48,646 nt of DNA. It comes from Magnetococcales bacterium (lineage in GTDB: Bacteria > Pseudomonadota > Magnetococcia > Magnetococcales > JADGBX01). A program made the position numbers and the translations under genes. This document shows positions 35,495-44,310 of this stretch, piece after piece; position 1 is the stretch's first letter, and every line of letters starts with the position of its first letter. A model generated the notes under the pieces. It did not search any database and was not told the origin of the DNA. It saw only the letters and a program-made list of their open reading frames with translations. The stretch spans positions 1-48,646 of the forward strand of contig JADGBX010000005.1 of assembly GCA_015231265.1 (NCBI GenBank), in the 5' to 3' direction.

Positions 35495-37731
35495 AGGATT
35501 CCACGGACGAGACACTTCTCTATATCGTTCTGATCAGCGTCCACGGTCTGATTCGGGGGAAGAATCCTGAACTGGGCAGCGATGCCGATACTGGAGGGCA
35601 GACCACCTACGTTCTGGAGCTGGCGCGTGCCTTGGGACGTCACCCTGCCGTGGGACGGGTGGATCTCTTCACACGGCAGGTGTTCGACAGCCGTGTTTCC
35701 GATGACTATGCCGTTCCTCTGGAACCATTAGGAGAGAAGGCGTTCCTCGTTCGCATCCCGTGTGGTCCGCGCCGATATCTCCGTAAGGAGACGCTCTGGC
35801 CGCATTTGGATCACTTTACCGATAATGCCCTGCCACATTTTCGTGCTATCGGTCAGGTGCCGGATGTGATCCATTCACACTATGCCGATGCCGGACTGGT
35901 GGCGACCCGTTTGGCGCGGATGCTGGGTATCCTGCATGTTCATACCGGACACTCTCTGGGACGGGTGAAGCGTGAGCGGCTTCTGGCCAAAGGGGTGAGC
36001 GAGGAGAATGTCGAGTCCCGCTATGCCATGAGTCGCCGTATAGAGGCGGAGGAGGTGGCTCTGGGCAGTGCCGATTTCGTCGTCGCTAGTACCAGTCAGG
36101 AGGTGGAGGATCAGTATCGTCCCTATGAGAACTACCACCCCAAGCGCATGGTGGTGATGCCGCCCGGGGTGGATCTCTCCCGGTTTCGCCCGCTTGAGGC
36201 GCGTGAGAAGAGCCTGCCACCCATCGCCGAGTCGGTAGATCGCTTTCTGCACGAACCGAAGAAGCCGATGATTCTTGCACTCTCCCGTGCAGACGAGCGC
36301 AAGAACATTGCAACACTGGTGCGTGCTTATGGAGAAAACCCCGCCTTGCGGGAACTGGCTAATCTGGTGATCGTCGCCGGTAATCGTGATGACATCTCCT
36401 CCATGGAGAAGGGGGCACGGGAGGTGCTCACCACGCTTCTGATGGATATCGACCGCTATGATCTTCATGGTTCCATCGCTTATCCGAAACACCATACACC
36501 GGATGATGTGCCGGATCTCTACCGGTTGGTCGCTTCTCGACGGGGTGTATTCATCAATCCTGCCCTGACGGAGCCGTTCGGTTTGACTTTGATTGAGGCA
36601 GCCGCCAGTGGTGTTCCCATCGTTGCAACCGCCGACGGTGGTCCACGGGATATCATCCATCACTGCCGTAACGGTGTTCTGGTGGATCCTCTGGATGCGG
36701 AGGCCATGGGAGAGGCGCTGCTTGATGCCCTGTCGAATACGGATCGATGGCGCCGATGGTCGAAGAATGGTGTAACCGGCACCCACCGGCACTACTCGTG
36801 GCCCGGCCATGTGGAACGGTATCTGGAGAAGGTGGAGCGTCATCTTGTGCAGCGTCGCCGTCGCTGGTCGCAGCAGATTCAAAATGGTGTTTCAGCACCG
36901 TTGGGAGGGCGTGGCGAAGGGGAGGTGCTTCCCAGGCAGCGGAGCCGACTGCCCATGGTGGATCGCCTGCTGATCTGCGATATCGACAACACTCTGATTG
37001 GGGATGAAAAGGGGCTCTGCGTTCTCCAGGACCACCTCCTGGAGGCGGGGGATACGGTGGGTTTCGGCATTGCCACAGGACGCAATCTGAAAAGCGCCAT
37101 GAAAGCGCTCAAGGAGTGGGGTATCCCACTTCCTGATATTTTGATTACGTCGGTGGGTAGTGTGATCCACTATCGGCAGGGTGTGACGGAAGAGGAGGGG
37201 TGGGCGCGTCATCTTGACCACCGGTGGGATCCTGAAGGATTGCGTAGCGCCATGACGGAGATTCCCGGTCTTCGCCTACAGCCGAAGGAGGATCAGGGAA
37301 CCTACAAAGTGAGCTATTTCGTCGATCCTGATCGTGTTCCCAGCATGGCAGAAATCAACCGTCATCTACGCAAGCAGGATCTGCACACCCGGATGATCTA
37401 CTCGCATGGTGAGTTTCTCGATCTCCTGCCCATTCGCGGTTCCAAAGGGTTGGCCGTCTCCTATCTGGCGCTCAAGTGGGGTATTCCGTTAGATCAAGTC
37501 GCCGTTGCCGGAGACTCCGGCAACGATGAGGAGATGCTGCGTGGCAGCACACTGGGTATCGTCGTTGGAAACAGCTCTCCGGAACTGGATATACTGCGCG
37601 GACACTCCCGGATCTACTTTGCCGAGGAGCCGTGTGCCTGGGGAATCATGGAAGGGATTCGCCACTACAATTTCTTTGGAGAGATCCAGCCGGATAGGCA
37701 GGAGAGTCCATCTGATCGTGGAGAAGAGTGA
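35479..37731 (+). CDS. Sucrose-phosphate synthase fused to sucrose-phosphate phosphatase
   Basis: A 750-residue bifunctional enzyme. The N-terminal GT-B glycosyltransferase (about 1-470) starts LYIVLISVHGLIRG, and has the SDADTGGQTTYVLELARAL loop, HTGHSLGRVKRERL and the C-terminal donor-site motif TEPFGLTLIEAAASGVPIVA. The C-terminal HAD phosphatase (about 495-740) has LLICDIDNTLIGDEKG (nucleophile DxDxT), FGIATGRNLKSA and VAVAGDSGNDEEML. The first half makes sucrose 6-phosphate from nucleotide-glucose and fructose 6-phosphate, and the second removes the phosphate. Sucrose is probably a compatible solute or carbon store. The ATG at 35479 is inside the end of the fructokinase gene; a longer start would overlap it by 127 nt. 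Confidence 0.9.
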   Translation: MEEQLKDSTDETLLYIVLISVHGLIRGKNPELGSDADTGGQTTYVLELARALGRHPAVGRVDLFTRQVFDSRVSDDYAVPLEPLGEKAFLVRIPCGPRRYLRKETLWPHLDHFTDNALPHFRAIGQVPDVIHSHYADAGLVATRLARMLGILHVHTGHSLGRVKRERLLAKGVSEENVESRYAMSRRIEAEEVALGSADFVVASTSQEVEDQYRPYENYHPKRMVVMPPGVDLSRFRPLEAREKSLPPIAESVDRFLHEPKKPMILALSRADERKNIATLVRAYGENPALRELANLVIVAGNRDDISSMEKGAREVLTTLLMDIDRYDLHGSIAYPKHHTPDDVPDLYRLVASRRGVFINPALTEPFGLTLIEAAASGVPIVATADGGPRDIIHHCRNGVLVDPLDAEAMGEALLDALSNTDRWRRWSKNGVTGTHRHYSWPGHVERYLEKVERHLVQRRRRWSQQIQNGVSAPLGGRGEGEVLPRQRSRLPMVDRLLICDIDNTLIGDEKGLCVLQDHLLEAGDTVGFGIATGRNLKSAMKALKEWGIPLPDILITSVGSVIHYRQGVTEEEGWARHLDHRWDPEGLRSAMTEIPGLRLQPKEDQGTYKVSYFVDPDRVPSMAEINRHLRKQDLHTRMIYSHGEFLDLLPIRGSKGLAVSYLALKWGIPLDQVAVAGDSGNDEEMLRGSTLGIVVGNSSPELDILRGHSRIYFAEEPCAWGIMEGIRHYNFFGEIQPDRQESPSDRGEE

Positions 37732-37739
37732 GAAGGGTT

Positions 37740-38117
37740 ATGGCAGATTCCGAGGATCGCAAATCCCGACAGAGCGGTTTTCATAAACTCTATTCGAGCT
37801 TGCTCTATGTGCCGCCGGACCGATTGAAAGCCAATTTTACCGAGATTGCTGAGGCGGCAACGGAAGAGGAGCTTTTGGGGCCGGAGATGGAGTTGGATGC
37901 CGATGCCATGGCTGACTTCATCGCTGATTTGCCGGTGAAGGAGAGGGATCGGATGATTGAAGAGCTGCGGAAGGCCGCGCTGGATCCGGATGATGAGATC
38001 CACGATCCGTTTGCCGAACGTCCTGAAGTACGTAGCCGATCCTTTGCCAATGTCGCACCATCAGAGCGCTATCAGCGTCTACTACAACGGAGTTCCGAAG
38101 AGGTGAATGAGGAGTAG
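37740..38117 (+). CDS. Conserved-looking hypothetical acidic protein after sucrose synthase
   Basis: A 125-residue soluble protein, not recognised. It is rich in Glu, Asp and Ala, and predicted helical. The central segment EELLGPEMELDADAMADFIA and DLPVKERDRMIEELRKAA suggests a helical bundle. There are no cysteines and no membrane segment. AGAAGGGTT directly before the ATG is a good ribosome-binding site, and it follows the sucrose gene by 8 nt, so it is in the same operon and may support it. A bidirectional terminator follows. Confidence 0.7.
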   Translation: MADSEDRKSRQSGFHKLYSSLLYVPPDRLKANFTEIAEAATEEELLGPEMELDADAMADFIADLPVKERDRMIEELRKAALDPDDEIHDPFAERPEVRSRSFANVAPSERYQRLLQRSSEEVNEE

Positions 38118-38136
38118 AAGGTCTGGTGTGAAATGT

Positions 38137-38169
38137 AAAAAAGAGCCGCCCTCTCAGGCGGCTCTTTTC
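38137..38169. terminator. Bidirectional intrinsic terminator
   Basis: AAAAAAGAGCCGCC and GGCGGCTCTTTT pair with a 6-nt loop between convergent genes, with T-rich ends on both strands. It serves the sucrose operon (plus) and the pyrophosphatase gene (minus). Confidence 0.93.
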
Positions 38170-38188
38170 AATCGTACGGCCAAGCTGG

Positions 38189-38956
38189 TTACTTCTTTTT
38201 CTCTCTCTTTTCTCTCGCGGATTTCTCTTTTTTTGCGATTTTCTTTGCCCGGAGTTCGCTTTCCCGGCGCATTTCACGACGACGCTCACCCAGACGCCGC
38301 TCCGCCTTGGTCCAGTAGGACTCTTCCTCTTTACCAAGGTTGCCACGGTGCATGTGGAGCTGCTTCTCCCGCTCTTTATCGCGCTTCTCGACCTTTTTCT
38401 CATCATCGATTTTGGCCATCTTCTTCTTGAACTCTTTATGGCAGTCATCGAGGAATTGAACGGCGGTCCGTTTGCCACGAACACCGAGCACTTTCAGGGT
38501 GTCGTTGATATCCCGATATTTGTAGTGCATCAGGAACCATTTGAGGTTCTCGACGATCTCGGGATCGAGATCACGGATATCGGCACAGTGGGCGTGGTCG
38601 GAAGCACCGGTCGGCACGGCGATCACTTTGTGATCCATCTCGCCCATATCCTCCAGCTCGATGATGCCGATAACGCGGACGGGTACGATCACACCGGGAT
38701 GAAACGATTCGGTGGAGACGACGATCACGTCGGGCGGGTCATTGTCGAAACGGTTCCAAGACTGGGGGAAGAAGCCGTAGTTCTGGGGATAGCTGATCGG
38801 GGTGCGGAACAGACGGTCCACCATGATGGTGTTGTACTTCTCGCTGAACTCATACTTGATGCGAGAATGCTTCGGGATCTCGATGATCATGTGGTAGACG
38901 TCATCTTCTGCCTTCAGGGGCAGGCCCGTATAGAGATCAATGGCTGATGTCGACAT
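38189..38956 (-). CDS. ppa: Inorganic pyrophosphatase (family I) with long basic C-terminal extension
   Basis: A 255-residue protein. The core (about 1-178) is a soluble family I pyrophosphatase that hydrolyses PPi to two Pi. Evidence is IEIPKHSRIKYEFSEKY near residue 28, YPQNYGFFPQ, the signature DNDPPDVIVV with metal-binding aspartates, and VIAVPTGASD. The remaining about 77 residues are almost only K, R and E (for example KKVEKRDKEREKQLHMHR and RRLGERRREMRRESEL), predicted as a long charged helix. The extension is absent from typical bacterial enzymes of about 175 residues. The ATG at 38956 (MSTSAIDLY) has AGGAG upstream at a slightly long spacing. Confidence 0.92.
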   Translation of the reverse strand: MSTSAIDLYTGLPLKAEDDVYHMIIEIPKHSRIKYEFSEKYNTIMVDRLFRTPISYPQNYGFFPQSWNRFDNDPPDVIVVSTESFHPGVIVPVRVIGIIELEDMGEMDHKVIAVPTGASDHAHCADIRDLDPEIVENLKWFLMHYKYRDINDTLKVLGVRGKRTAVQFLDDCHKEFKKKMAKIDDEKKVEKRDKEREKQLHMHRGNLGKEEESYWTKAERRLGERRREMRRESELRAKKIAKKEKSAREKREKKK

Positions 38957-39352
38957 GACGACGGATTCGCTCCTCTCTTCGTAATTCGGATTGGGTTTCT
39001 GATGCTGATGGACCCGGCACATCGTATTATGACGGTTTCCTTGTCTACCGGCTGATCTTTCGCTCTCTCTAAGGAGAGTGTGTCAGACTTCGGTATCCGG
39101 TATGGAAAAGCTCTTTCAATGATTAGTGCAAAAGAGACTCATACAGTCGAAACGGCGGACGGGAAAAAATGTTGTGAGATTAAATACATTATGTCCACCA
39201 TAAACGCAACCCGGTCTCGTTATCGTTCGGAGATGACAAGACATGGAAAACGGCTTCGAATCCACGTATCCTGTCGTTTTTCGGACACTTCGAATCCGTT
39301 ACGACGGATTTTAGACCCAACTCACTGACTTTGTTACTGACGGACAGATACC
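38957..39352. other. Intergenic region between pyrophosphatase and purH
   Basis: 396 nt, divergent. No gene, hairpin with T-run or recognisable riboswitch core was found by eye. It should contain the promoters of both genes. Confidence 0.4.
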
Positions 39353-40948
39353 ATGACCACCATCAAACGTGCCCTGTTGAGCGTCTCCGACAAAACCGGC
39401 CTTGTTGACTTTGCCCGCGGATTGACCTCCATGGGCGTTGCTCTCATCTCCACGGGCGGTACGGCAAAACTCCTGCGGGACAACGGAATGAGCGTGATGG
39501 ATGTCTCGGCGATTACCGGTTTTCCCGAGATGCTCGATGGCCGGGTGAAGACGCTTCATCCCATCGTGCACGGCGGTCTTCTTGGGTTGCGTGACAATCC
39601 CGACCATCAGGAGCAGATGAGAAATCACAGCATCGATCCCATCGACATGGTGGTGGTCAACCTCTATCCCTTTGAAGCGACGGTTGCCAAAGAGGGGTGC
39701 ACCCTGGAAGAGGCGATTGAGAATATCGATATCGGTGGCCCATCCATGCTGCGTTCTGCGGCCAAGAACAATCGTTCGGTGACGGTGATCTGTGATCCCG
39801 ATGATTACGATACGGTTCTCGGTGAAATGAAAGAAGGGGAGGGGGCCGTTACCACGGCGACCAACGCGCGTCTGGCCCGAAAGGTGTTCGCGCGGACGGC
39901 AGCCTATGATGGCGCCATCTCCAACTGGCTCTCTTCTCTGGATGATGACGGCACACCCCAGACCTTCCCTGAGACGGTCACCATGCAGTACAGCAAGGCG
40001 CAGGAGATGCGCTACGGGGAGAACCCCCATCAGAAAGCTGCCTTCTATCTGGAAGCAGGTTCGGAAGAGCCCTCCATCTCCGGTGCCGAACAGCTTCAGG
40101 GCAAGGCGCTCTCCTTCAACAATATCCACGACGCCAATGGTGCCCTGGAACTGGTGAAGGAGTTTCAGGATCCGGCTTGTATCGTCGTCAAACACACCAA
40201 TCCCTGTGGTGCCAGTGTCAACGAGAACCTCCTCACCGCCTGGCAGCAGGCCCGTGATGCGGATCCCGTTTCGGCTTTCGGTGGTGTCATCGCATTCAAC
40301 CGTACCGTGACCGGTGCCATTGCCGATGAGATCTCACAGATGTTCGTCGAGGCGATCATCGCTCCGGATTTTGAAGAGGCTGCGCTCTCTACATTTGCAG
40401 CCAAGAAAAATCTTCGCCTTCTCCGCACGCCGGATCTCAGCGCCGGTCCTGTAGATGCTGATGCCATGGATGTGAAGCGGGTGGTAGGTGGTTTACTGCT
40501 TCAGAATCGTGATCTGCGGGTGATCACACCGGATGACCTCAAAGTGGTCACCGAGCGTCAACCTACCGAAGAGGAGTTGCAGGATCTGCTCTTCGGTTGG
40601 AAAGTGGTCAAGCATGTCAAATCCAATGCCATCGTCTACGCCAAGCAGCGCACAACCGTCGGTGTCGGTGCCGGTCAGATGAGCCGGGTGGACTCTTCAC
40701 GCATCGCCGTGTGGAAAGCCCAGGAGACCGCCGCCAATGCCAAGAGGGAAGAGAACCCCATTGCCGGTTCCTCTTTGGCTTCCGATGCCTTCTTCCCCTT
40801 CCGTGACGGGGTGGATGCTGCTGCTGAAGCGGGTGCCAAAGCGGTGATTCAGCCCGGTGGCTCGATCCGGGATGAAGAGGTGATCGAGGCGGCCAATGAG
40901 CACGGTATGGCCATGATCTTCACCGGCTTCCGTCACTTCAAACACTGA
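39353..40948 (+). CDS. purH: Bifunctional AICAR transformylase / IMP cyclohydrolase
   Basis: A 531-residue enzyme of the last two steps of purine synthesis: formylation of AICAR with 10-formyl-THF, then ring closure to IMP. The N-terminal MGS-like cyclohydrolase domain (about 1-200) has [35 protein letters not shown] and DGRVKTLHP. The transformylase domain has [14 protein letters not shown], the catalytic [12 protein letters not shown], and [11 protein letters not shown] near the end, followed by [15 protein letters not shown]. Length and motif order match the family exactly. Confidence 0.97.
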   Translation: MTTIKRALLSVSDKTGLVDFARGLTSMGVALISTGGTAKLLRDNGMSVMDVSAITGFPEMLDGRVKTLHPIVHGGLLGLRDNPDHQEQMRNHSIDPIDMVVVNLYPFEATVAKEGCTLEEAIENIDIGGPSMLRSAAKNNRSVTVICDPDDYDTVLGEMKEGEGAVTTATNARLARKVFARTAAYDGAISNWLSSLDDDGTPQTFPETVTMQYSKAQEMRYGENPHQKAAFYLEAGSEEPSISGAEQLQGKALSFNNIHDANGALELVKEFQDPACIVVKHTNPCGASVNENLLTAWQQARDADPVSAFGGVIAFNRTVTGAIADEISQMFVEAIIAPDFEEAALSTFAAKKNLRLLRTPDLSAGPVDADAMDVKRVVGGLLLQNRDLRVITPDDLKVVTERQPTEEELQDLLFGWKVVKHVKSNAIVYAKQRTTVGVGAGQMSRVDSSRIAVWKAQETAANAKREENPIAGSSLASDAFFPFRDGVDAAAEAGAKAVIQPGGSIRDEEVIEAANEHGMAMIFTGFRHFKH

Positions 40949-40986
40949 TACGTCGTTTCGCTGTCATCGCTGCATTTTTGCTTTTT

Positions 40987-41014
40987 CACGCCCTGTCACT
41001 TCTGGCAGGGCGTG
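40987..41014 (+). repeat. Hairpin downstream of purH
   Basis: CACGCCCTG and CAGGGCGTG are perfect 9-bp arms around a 10-nt loop, 38 nt after the purH stop. No T-run follows, so it is at best a Rho-type or mRNA-stabilising hairpin. Confidence 0.6.
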
Positions 41015-41225
41015 ACTGTCTCTGCGTCCTGCCTGTGCCTGCCCAGTTTCCTGCTGTTTCTTTGCTAAAGGGGAACCAAATGGGAAGAACAGCGCTCTAT
41101 TAAGCGAATAGTGTACTCCGTCAGCATGCAGGCGGAACTTGCCTTGTCCATCGTTCAAGCGTATCGTAAATGGCATTGATTCTTAATTGTATCCAGCTCC
41201 CCTCACGAAAAAGGACTTTTCCCCT

Positions 41226-41423
41226 ATGAAAGCCAATGTTGGTGGTCTTGATAGAATTCTTCGGATTGTTGTTGGAACAGCATTGATTACAATGGTCTTT
41301 GTTGGTCCCATGACACCTTGGGGATGGCTCGGTGTCGTTCCCCTGGCTACAGGGCTGATCAGCTTCTGCCCCCTCTATCCTCTGATTGGTCTCAATACGT
41401 GTGGTAATCGGGAAGAGGTCTGA
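41226..41423 (+). CDS. DUF2892-family small membrane protein
   Basis: A 65-residue protein with two hydrophobic segments (about 10-29 and 32-50), starting MKANVGGLDRILRIVVG. The conserved end is CPLYPLIGLNTC with two cysteines. This matches the DUF2892 (YgaP membrane-part-like) family, which is often found with rhodanese or sulfur and redox genes; exact function is unknown. AAGGA upstream supports the ATG at 41226. The remnant MITE end starts 9 nt after its stop. Confidence 0.85.
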   Translation: MKANVGGLDRILRIVVGTALITMVFVGPMTPWGWLGVVPLATGLISFCPLYPLIGLNTCGNREEV

Positions 41424-41431
41424 GCTTCTCC

Positions 41432-41453
41432 AGGGCGTGTCCTCAATGAGCCC
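41432..41453 (-). mobile_element. Solo terminal repeat of the MITE family
   Basis: AGGGCGTGTCCTCAATGAGC plus CC matches the outer 22 nt of the right end of copy 1 in inverted orientation, then the sequence diverges. No second end is nearby. It borders the TonB-like remnant. Confidence 0.8.
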
Positions 41454-41462
41454 TAGTCTCCG

Positions 41463-41849
41463 GTGGGTCGTCGCAGGATCGAGATCCACTGGAGCACCGT
41501 GCTCAATCCGGGTATCCCAGTAGAAACGCCCAATAATGAAGAGCAGAAAACTGTTCCACAGGCAGAAGAGAAGCCGCTCTTGCACTGGAAAGTATGCCTC
41601 TTCCACCGGTTGTCTTCACTGCAAAGAGTAACACCACTCTATCCTTTATCCGCTCGTCGCCACCGAATCCAGGGAAGGGTTCTGTTCAAGAGTTTTGAGA
41701 TCAACGCAGAAGGAGATCCCGTTCGTATTCAGGATTCTGCGCCGTTGAGATGTGTGGCTTATCCGGAGCTGAGGCCAATTTATCACTGGAAATTGCGTCC
41801 GGGGGGTACGATACTTGCTGTCATGTTAGATGGTAGACTCCATCCATGA
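41463..41849 (+). pseudogene. TonB C-terminal-domain remnant, N-terminally truncated
   Basis: 128 codons. Residues about 58-118 resemble a TonB C-terminal domain: LYPLSARRHRIQGRVLFKSF, then INAEGDPVRIQDSAP and HWKLRPGG, in the order of the family pattern (YP..A....IQG.V...F.I...G.P..V....W...PG). The preceding VETPNNEEQKTVPQAEEKP looks like a TonB proline/glutamate spacer, but the expected N-terminal membrane anchor is missing. The open frame begins right at the solo MITE end, with a stop codon at the junction (41454-41456). The only start is a GTG without ribosome-binding site. I infer a TonB gene cut by element insertion and later decay. It might also be a small intact protein, which is less likely. 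Confidence 0.55.
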
Positions 41850-41894
41850 CTGTTGCCGGTGAATTGCCGGACAGGGAAAGCAGGACTGATACCG

Positions 41895-43436
41895 TTGCGT
41901 CATCTCTTAATCGCCTTTAGTGCTCTGGGACTGGGATTCTGGGGTTTGACAACCTGGGATTGGCAGGTTGCCGAGTTGATTCGTGGCCTGATTCCCATCG
42001 CTGCCATTCTCTTCGGTATGACGGCACTCGGTGCTGGATTCCGGGCGATTCCCCTCAAGGGGGCCTCTGCCGCCGCGACACCATCCGATACTCCCCCTAC
42101 ACGCCTCAGCCCTCTGGTACTTAAAGAGGATTGGTGGGCAATCTGGTTGGGCCTTCTTGTCGTCGGAATCGGTCTGATCTCTTTCTTCAGCGGCAGTATG
42201 GTTCTCAAGGATTTGGCGATCAATCCGGGCAAGCTGAAGTGGCAGAGTATCGATGAACTGGTTGTCCATTTCGGAGATAATCTGCATCTCTATTTCGGTC
42301 AATTTCTGGTCTTTGCCGCAATGTTCGGGGTTTCCTGCCGGATCATGGGGATCTCGTTGAAGGATTTCCTGCGCGGTTTTGCAGTGATCTATCTGATCTC
42401 CATGCTTATCTTTGCCGTTGGTGGTTGGGAGAGTGCTGAGCGGTTCAATCTGGAACCACCGCTGGTTGCGTTGATTCTCGGTCTCTTCATGGCCAACTTT
42501 TTACGCCTGCCTCCGTGGCTTAACAGCGCCCTGCGGGTCGAGTACTACGTCAAATTCGGGATTGTGCTGCTTGGAGCGACCTTTCCCATCAGTCTGGTGG
42601 TGAGTGCCGGACCGGTAGCCATCGGTCAGGCGACCGTGATCGCTATCGTGACCTGTATGACCATCTATCACTTGAGCACTCGGGTCTTTGGTTTGGATCG
42701 CCGGCTGGCGGCGGTGATCAGTGTCGGTGGTTCCGTGTGCGGTGTTTCTGGCTCAATGGCCATCGCTGCTGCTGTCGGCGCTAAAAAAGAGCACCTCTAC
42801 ACCTCGGTCACTCTGGTGGTGGTCTGGGCACTGGTGATGATTATCGCCTTGCCGTTCGTCTCGCAAGCGTTGGGTCTCTCTCCCGGTGTTGCAGGCGCAT
42901 GGATCGGCACCTCGGAATTTGCCGATGCTGCCGGTTTTGCCGCTGCAAGTGCCGTTGGTAAAATGGCTGGTAATGAAGAGTCCGCCATCAAAGCTTTCAC
43001 CTTGATGAAGGTGATCGGACGCGATATCTGGATTGGCCTCTGGTCCCTGATCTGGGCTCTTGTGGCAACCACCGTCTGGAATAATGAGCGGCAACCTGGC
43101 TCTTCTCTGGATAAGAGTGAAATCTGGCGTCGTTTCCCGAAGTTCGTTATCGGGTTCTTCGTTGCTTCGATCATCGTCTCCATGGTCACTGCCGGACAGG
43201 ATGCCCAGAGCTTCGAAACACTGGTCAAACCCAATCTGCTCGGCCCAATCGGTGCATTGCGTGGATGGGCGTTCATCTTCTGTTTCCTCGCCATTGGACT
43301 GACCACCCGTTTCCGGGAACTGAAGAGTGTCAGTGGTGGCGCTGTTTCTGCCTTCTCCCTGGGCGTTATGGTCAATGTTCTATTGGGTTATATCCTCTCT
43401 GTTCACGTCTTCGGTGACTACTGGTCACAGCTGTGA
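41895..43436 (+). CDS. YeiH-family (UPF0324) putative anion/sulfate exporter, long form
   Basis: About 513 residues, with ten or more hydrophobic segments. The UPF0324 core has PPLVALILGLFMANFLRLPPW, VKFGIVLLGATFPISLV, ISVGGSVCGVSGSMAIAAAV and TSEFADAAGFAAASAVG. YeiH-type proteins are about 350 residues, so about 150 extra residues at the N-terminus add two or three further membrane helices. The start is uncertain: TTG at 41895 has AGGAC 7 nt upstream, and TTG at 41853 would extend it by 14 residues. Substrate is unproven; relatives are annotated as sulfate or sulfonate-related exporters. The stop overlaps the next small gene by 4 nt. Confidence 0.85.
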   Translation: MRHLLIAFSALGLGFWGLTTWDWQVAELIRGLIPIAAILFGMTALGAGFRAIPLKGASAAATPSDTPPTRLSPLVLKEDWWAIWLGLLVVGIGLISFFSGSMVLKDLAINPGKLKWQSIDELVVHFGDNLHLYFGQFLVFAAMFGVSCRIMGISLKDFLRGFAVIYLISMLIFAVGGWESAERFNLEPPLVALILGLFMANFLRLPPWLNSALRVEYYVKFGIVLLGATFPISLVVSAGPVAIGQATVIAIVTCMTIYHLSTRVFGLDRRLAAVISVGGSVCGVSGSMAIAAAVGAKKEHLYTSVTLVVVWALVMIIALPFVSQALGLSPGVAGAWIGTSEFADAAGFAAASAVGKMAGNEESAIKAFTLMKVIGRDIWIGLWSLIWALVATTVWNNERQPGSSLDKSEIWRRFPKFVIGFFVASIIVSMVTAGQDAQSFETLVKPNLLGPIGALRGWAFIFCFLAIGLTTRFRELKSVSGGAVSAFSLGVMVNVLLGYILSVHVFGDYWSQL

Positions 43437-43648
43437 ATTATCGAAGGAAGCCTGAGCCGTGTTGTGGTAACTGCTGTTTTTTCCTCAGTGAACCTGAGCA
43501 GTTGGAGCAGTCGCTGCCGGGATATTCAACCCTCTCTTCTGCCTACGGTTCCGTCAGGGCCGATACAGGCGTCTGTACTCAGCGTGAGCAGTTTCTCGTG
43601 GCTCGGGATCACTGTCGGGATCATCGCTTTATTGGTTGCCGCCGCTGA
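43433..43648 (+). CDS. Cys-rich small protein, putative zinc-binding, coupled to YeiH-family gene
   Basis: A 71-residue protein whose GTG start overlaps the transporter stop by 4 nt (GTGA), indicating translational coupling. It holds CCGNCCFF (about 10-17), then GVC (about 46-48) and CRDHR (about 60-64). The pattern CGNCxFF...GxC...CxxhR resembles small zinc-binding CxxC-type domains of unknown function. There is no membrane segment. It is not assigned to a named family. The overlapping reading frame at 43464-43673 lacks the motif and is rejected. Confidence 0.65.
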   Translation: MNYRRKPEPCCGNCCFFLSEPEQLEQSLPGYSTLSSAYGSVRADTGVCTQREQFLVARDHCRDHRFIGCRR

Positions 43649-43685
43649 CTATCCATCGTCTGTTTTTCATTGATTTGCAAAGAAA

Positions 43686-43735
43686 AAGCCGCTCTTCCTG
43701 TTTCAGAATCATATCTGATCAAAGAAGAGCGGCTT
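43686..43735 (-). terminator. Intrinsic terminator of the small gene 43769-43984
   Basis: On the minus strand AAGCCGCTCTTC pairs perfectly with GAAGAGCGGCTT and a TTTTCTTTG tract follows. It lies 33 nt after the stop. Confidence 0.88.
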
Positions 43736-43768
43736 GTGCGTGCAGTAAGGCTGTTCTACTCGGATGAA

Positions 43769-43984
43769 CTACGAGTAGATATCGATCCCGAACTTCGGCG
43801 GATCCGTAACCGAAGAGCCTGAGAGGCCACGAATTCTGCTGGAGAGCTCGCTTGTAGAGACGTTGCGGGCCTGCTGAATCTGTGAGTCGGTCAGCCGGGA
43901 TATCTCACGGCTCCGTTCCGACATCTGCTGAAAATTTCTTGCAGCGTTCGCTGCATTGGCTGCAGTAACTTTATAGACGGACAT
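43769..43984 (-). CDS. Small hypothetical protein, Ala/Ser-rich helical
   Basis: A 71-residue protein, not recognised. The first 45 residues are predicted helical and low-complexity (VTAANAANAARNFQQMSERS), followed by a Ser-rich section and an ending PPKFGIDIYS. There are no Cys and no membrane segment. AAGGA lies about 9 nt before the ATG and a strong terminator follows, which together support a real transcribed gene. Copy 2 of the MITE lies 46 nt upstream of the ATG. Confidence 0.65.
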   Translation of the reverse strand: MSVYKVTAANAANAARNFQQMSERSREISRLTDSQIQQARNVSTSELSSRIRGLSGSSVTDPPKFGIDIYS

Positions 43985-44030
43985 GGATTTCTATCCTTTT
44001 CCACGCTGTTGTCGTGCACTCGGTTCCACT

Positions 44031-44218
44031 CTAGGGCGTGTCCTCAATTAGAACGAATCCGCGTTTGTGGCTGAAAATGCAGCAGGCAAGGCGTGAGGAG
44101 TGCTGTTTGGCACGGCCAAATGAGTGACGAACAACGCAGCATGGTACATTTTCAGGCCAAACCCGAAGGGCTGGCGGCACGCCAGCGCGGTTTCGGGCTC
44201 ATTGAGGACACGCCCTAA
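44031..44218 (+). mobile_element. MITE-like element, complete copy 2
   Basis: 188 nt, same orientation as copy 1, with about 13 substitutions and no indel by hand alignment. TA dinucleotides flank the GGGCGTG...CACGCCC unit on both sides. It lies between the NIT-domain MCP end and the small gene at 43769-43984. Confidence 0.88.
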
Positions 44219-44310
44219 TTTAACAATAACGATCCCGGAGAGTGGTTTCAAGGAGAACCCACCGGGAGTTTCCAATCGGAGTGTGTGGAAAGCGTCCGAA
44301 CTATCGGGCT

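Noticed and set aside
40987-41014. purH downstream hairpin as an intrinsic terminator
   Set aside because: There is no T-run on either strand after the stem, so it is reported only as a hairpin.
41121-41606. Minus-strand open frame of 161 codons near the TonB remnant
   Set aside because: It crosses the MITE end and the DUF2892 gene antisense, and has no ribosome-binding site or family features.
41845-41922. Short ATG frame just before the YeiH-family gene
   Set aside because: It has about 24 codons with no ribosome-binding site of its own, and it overlaps the likely start of the transporter.
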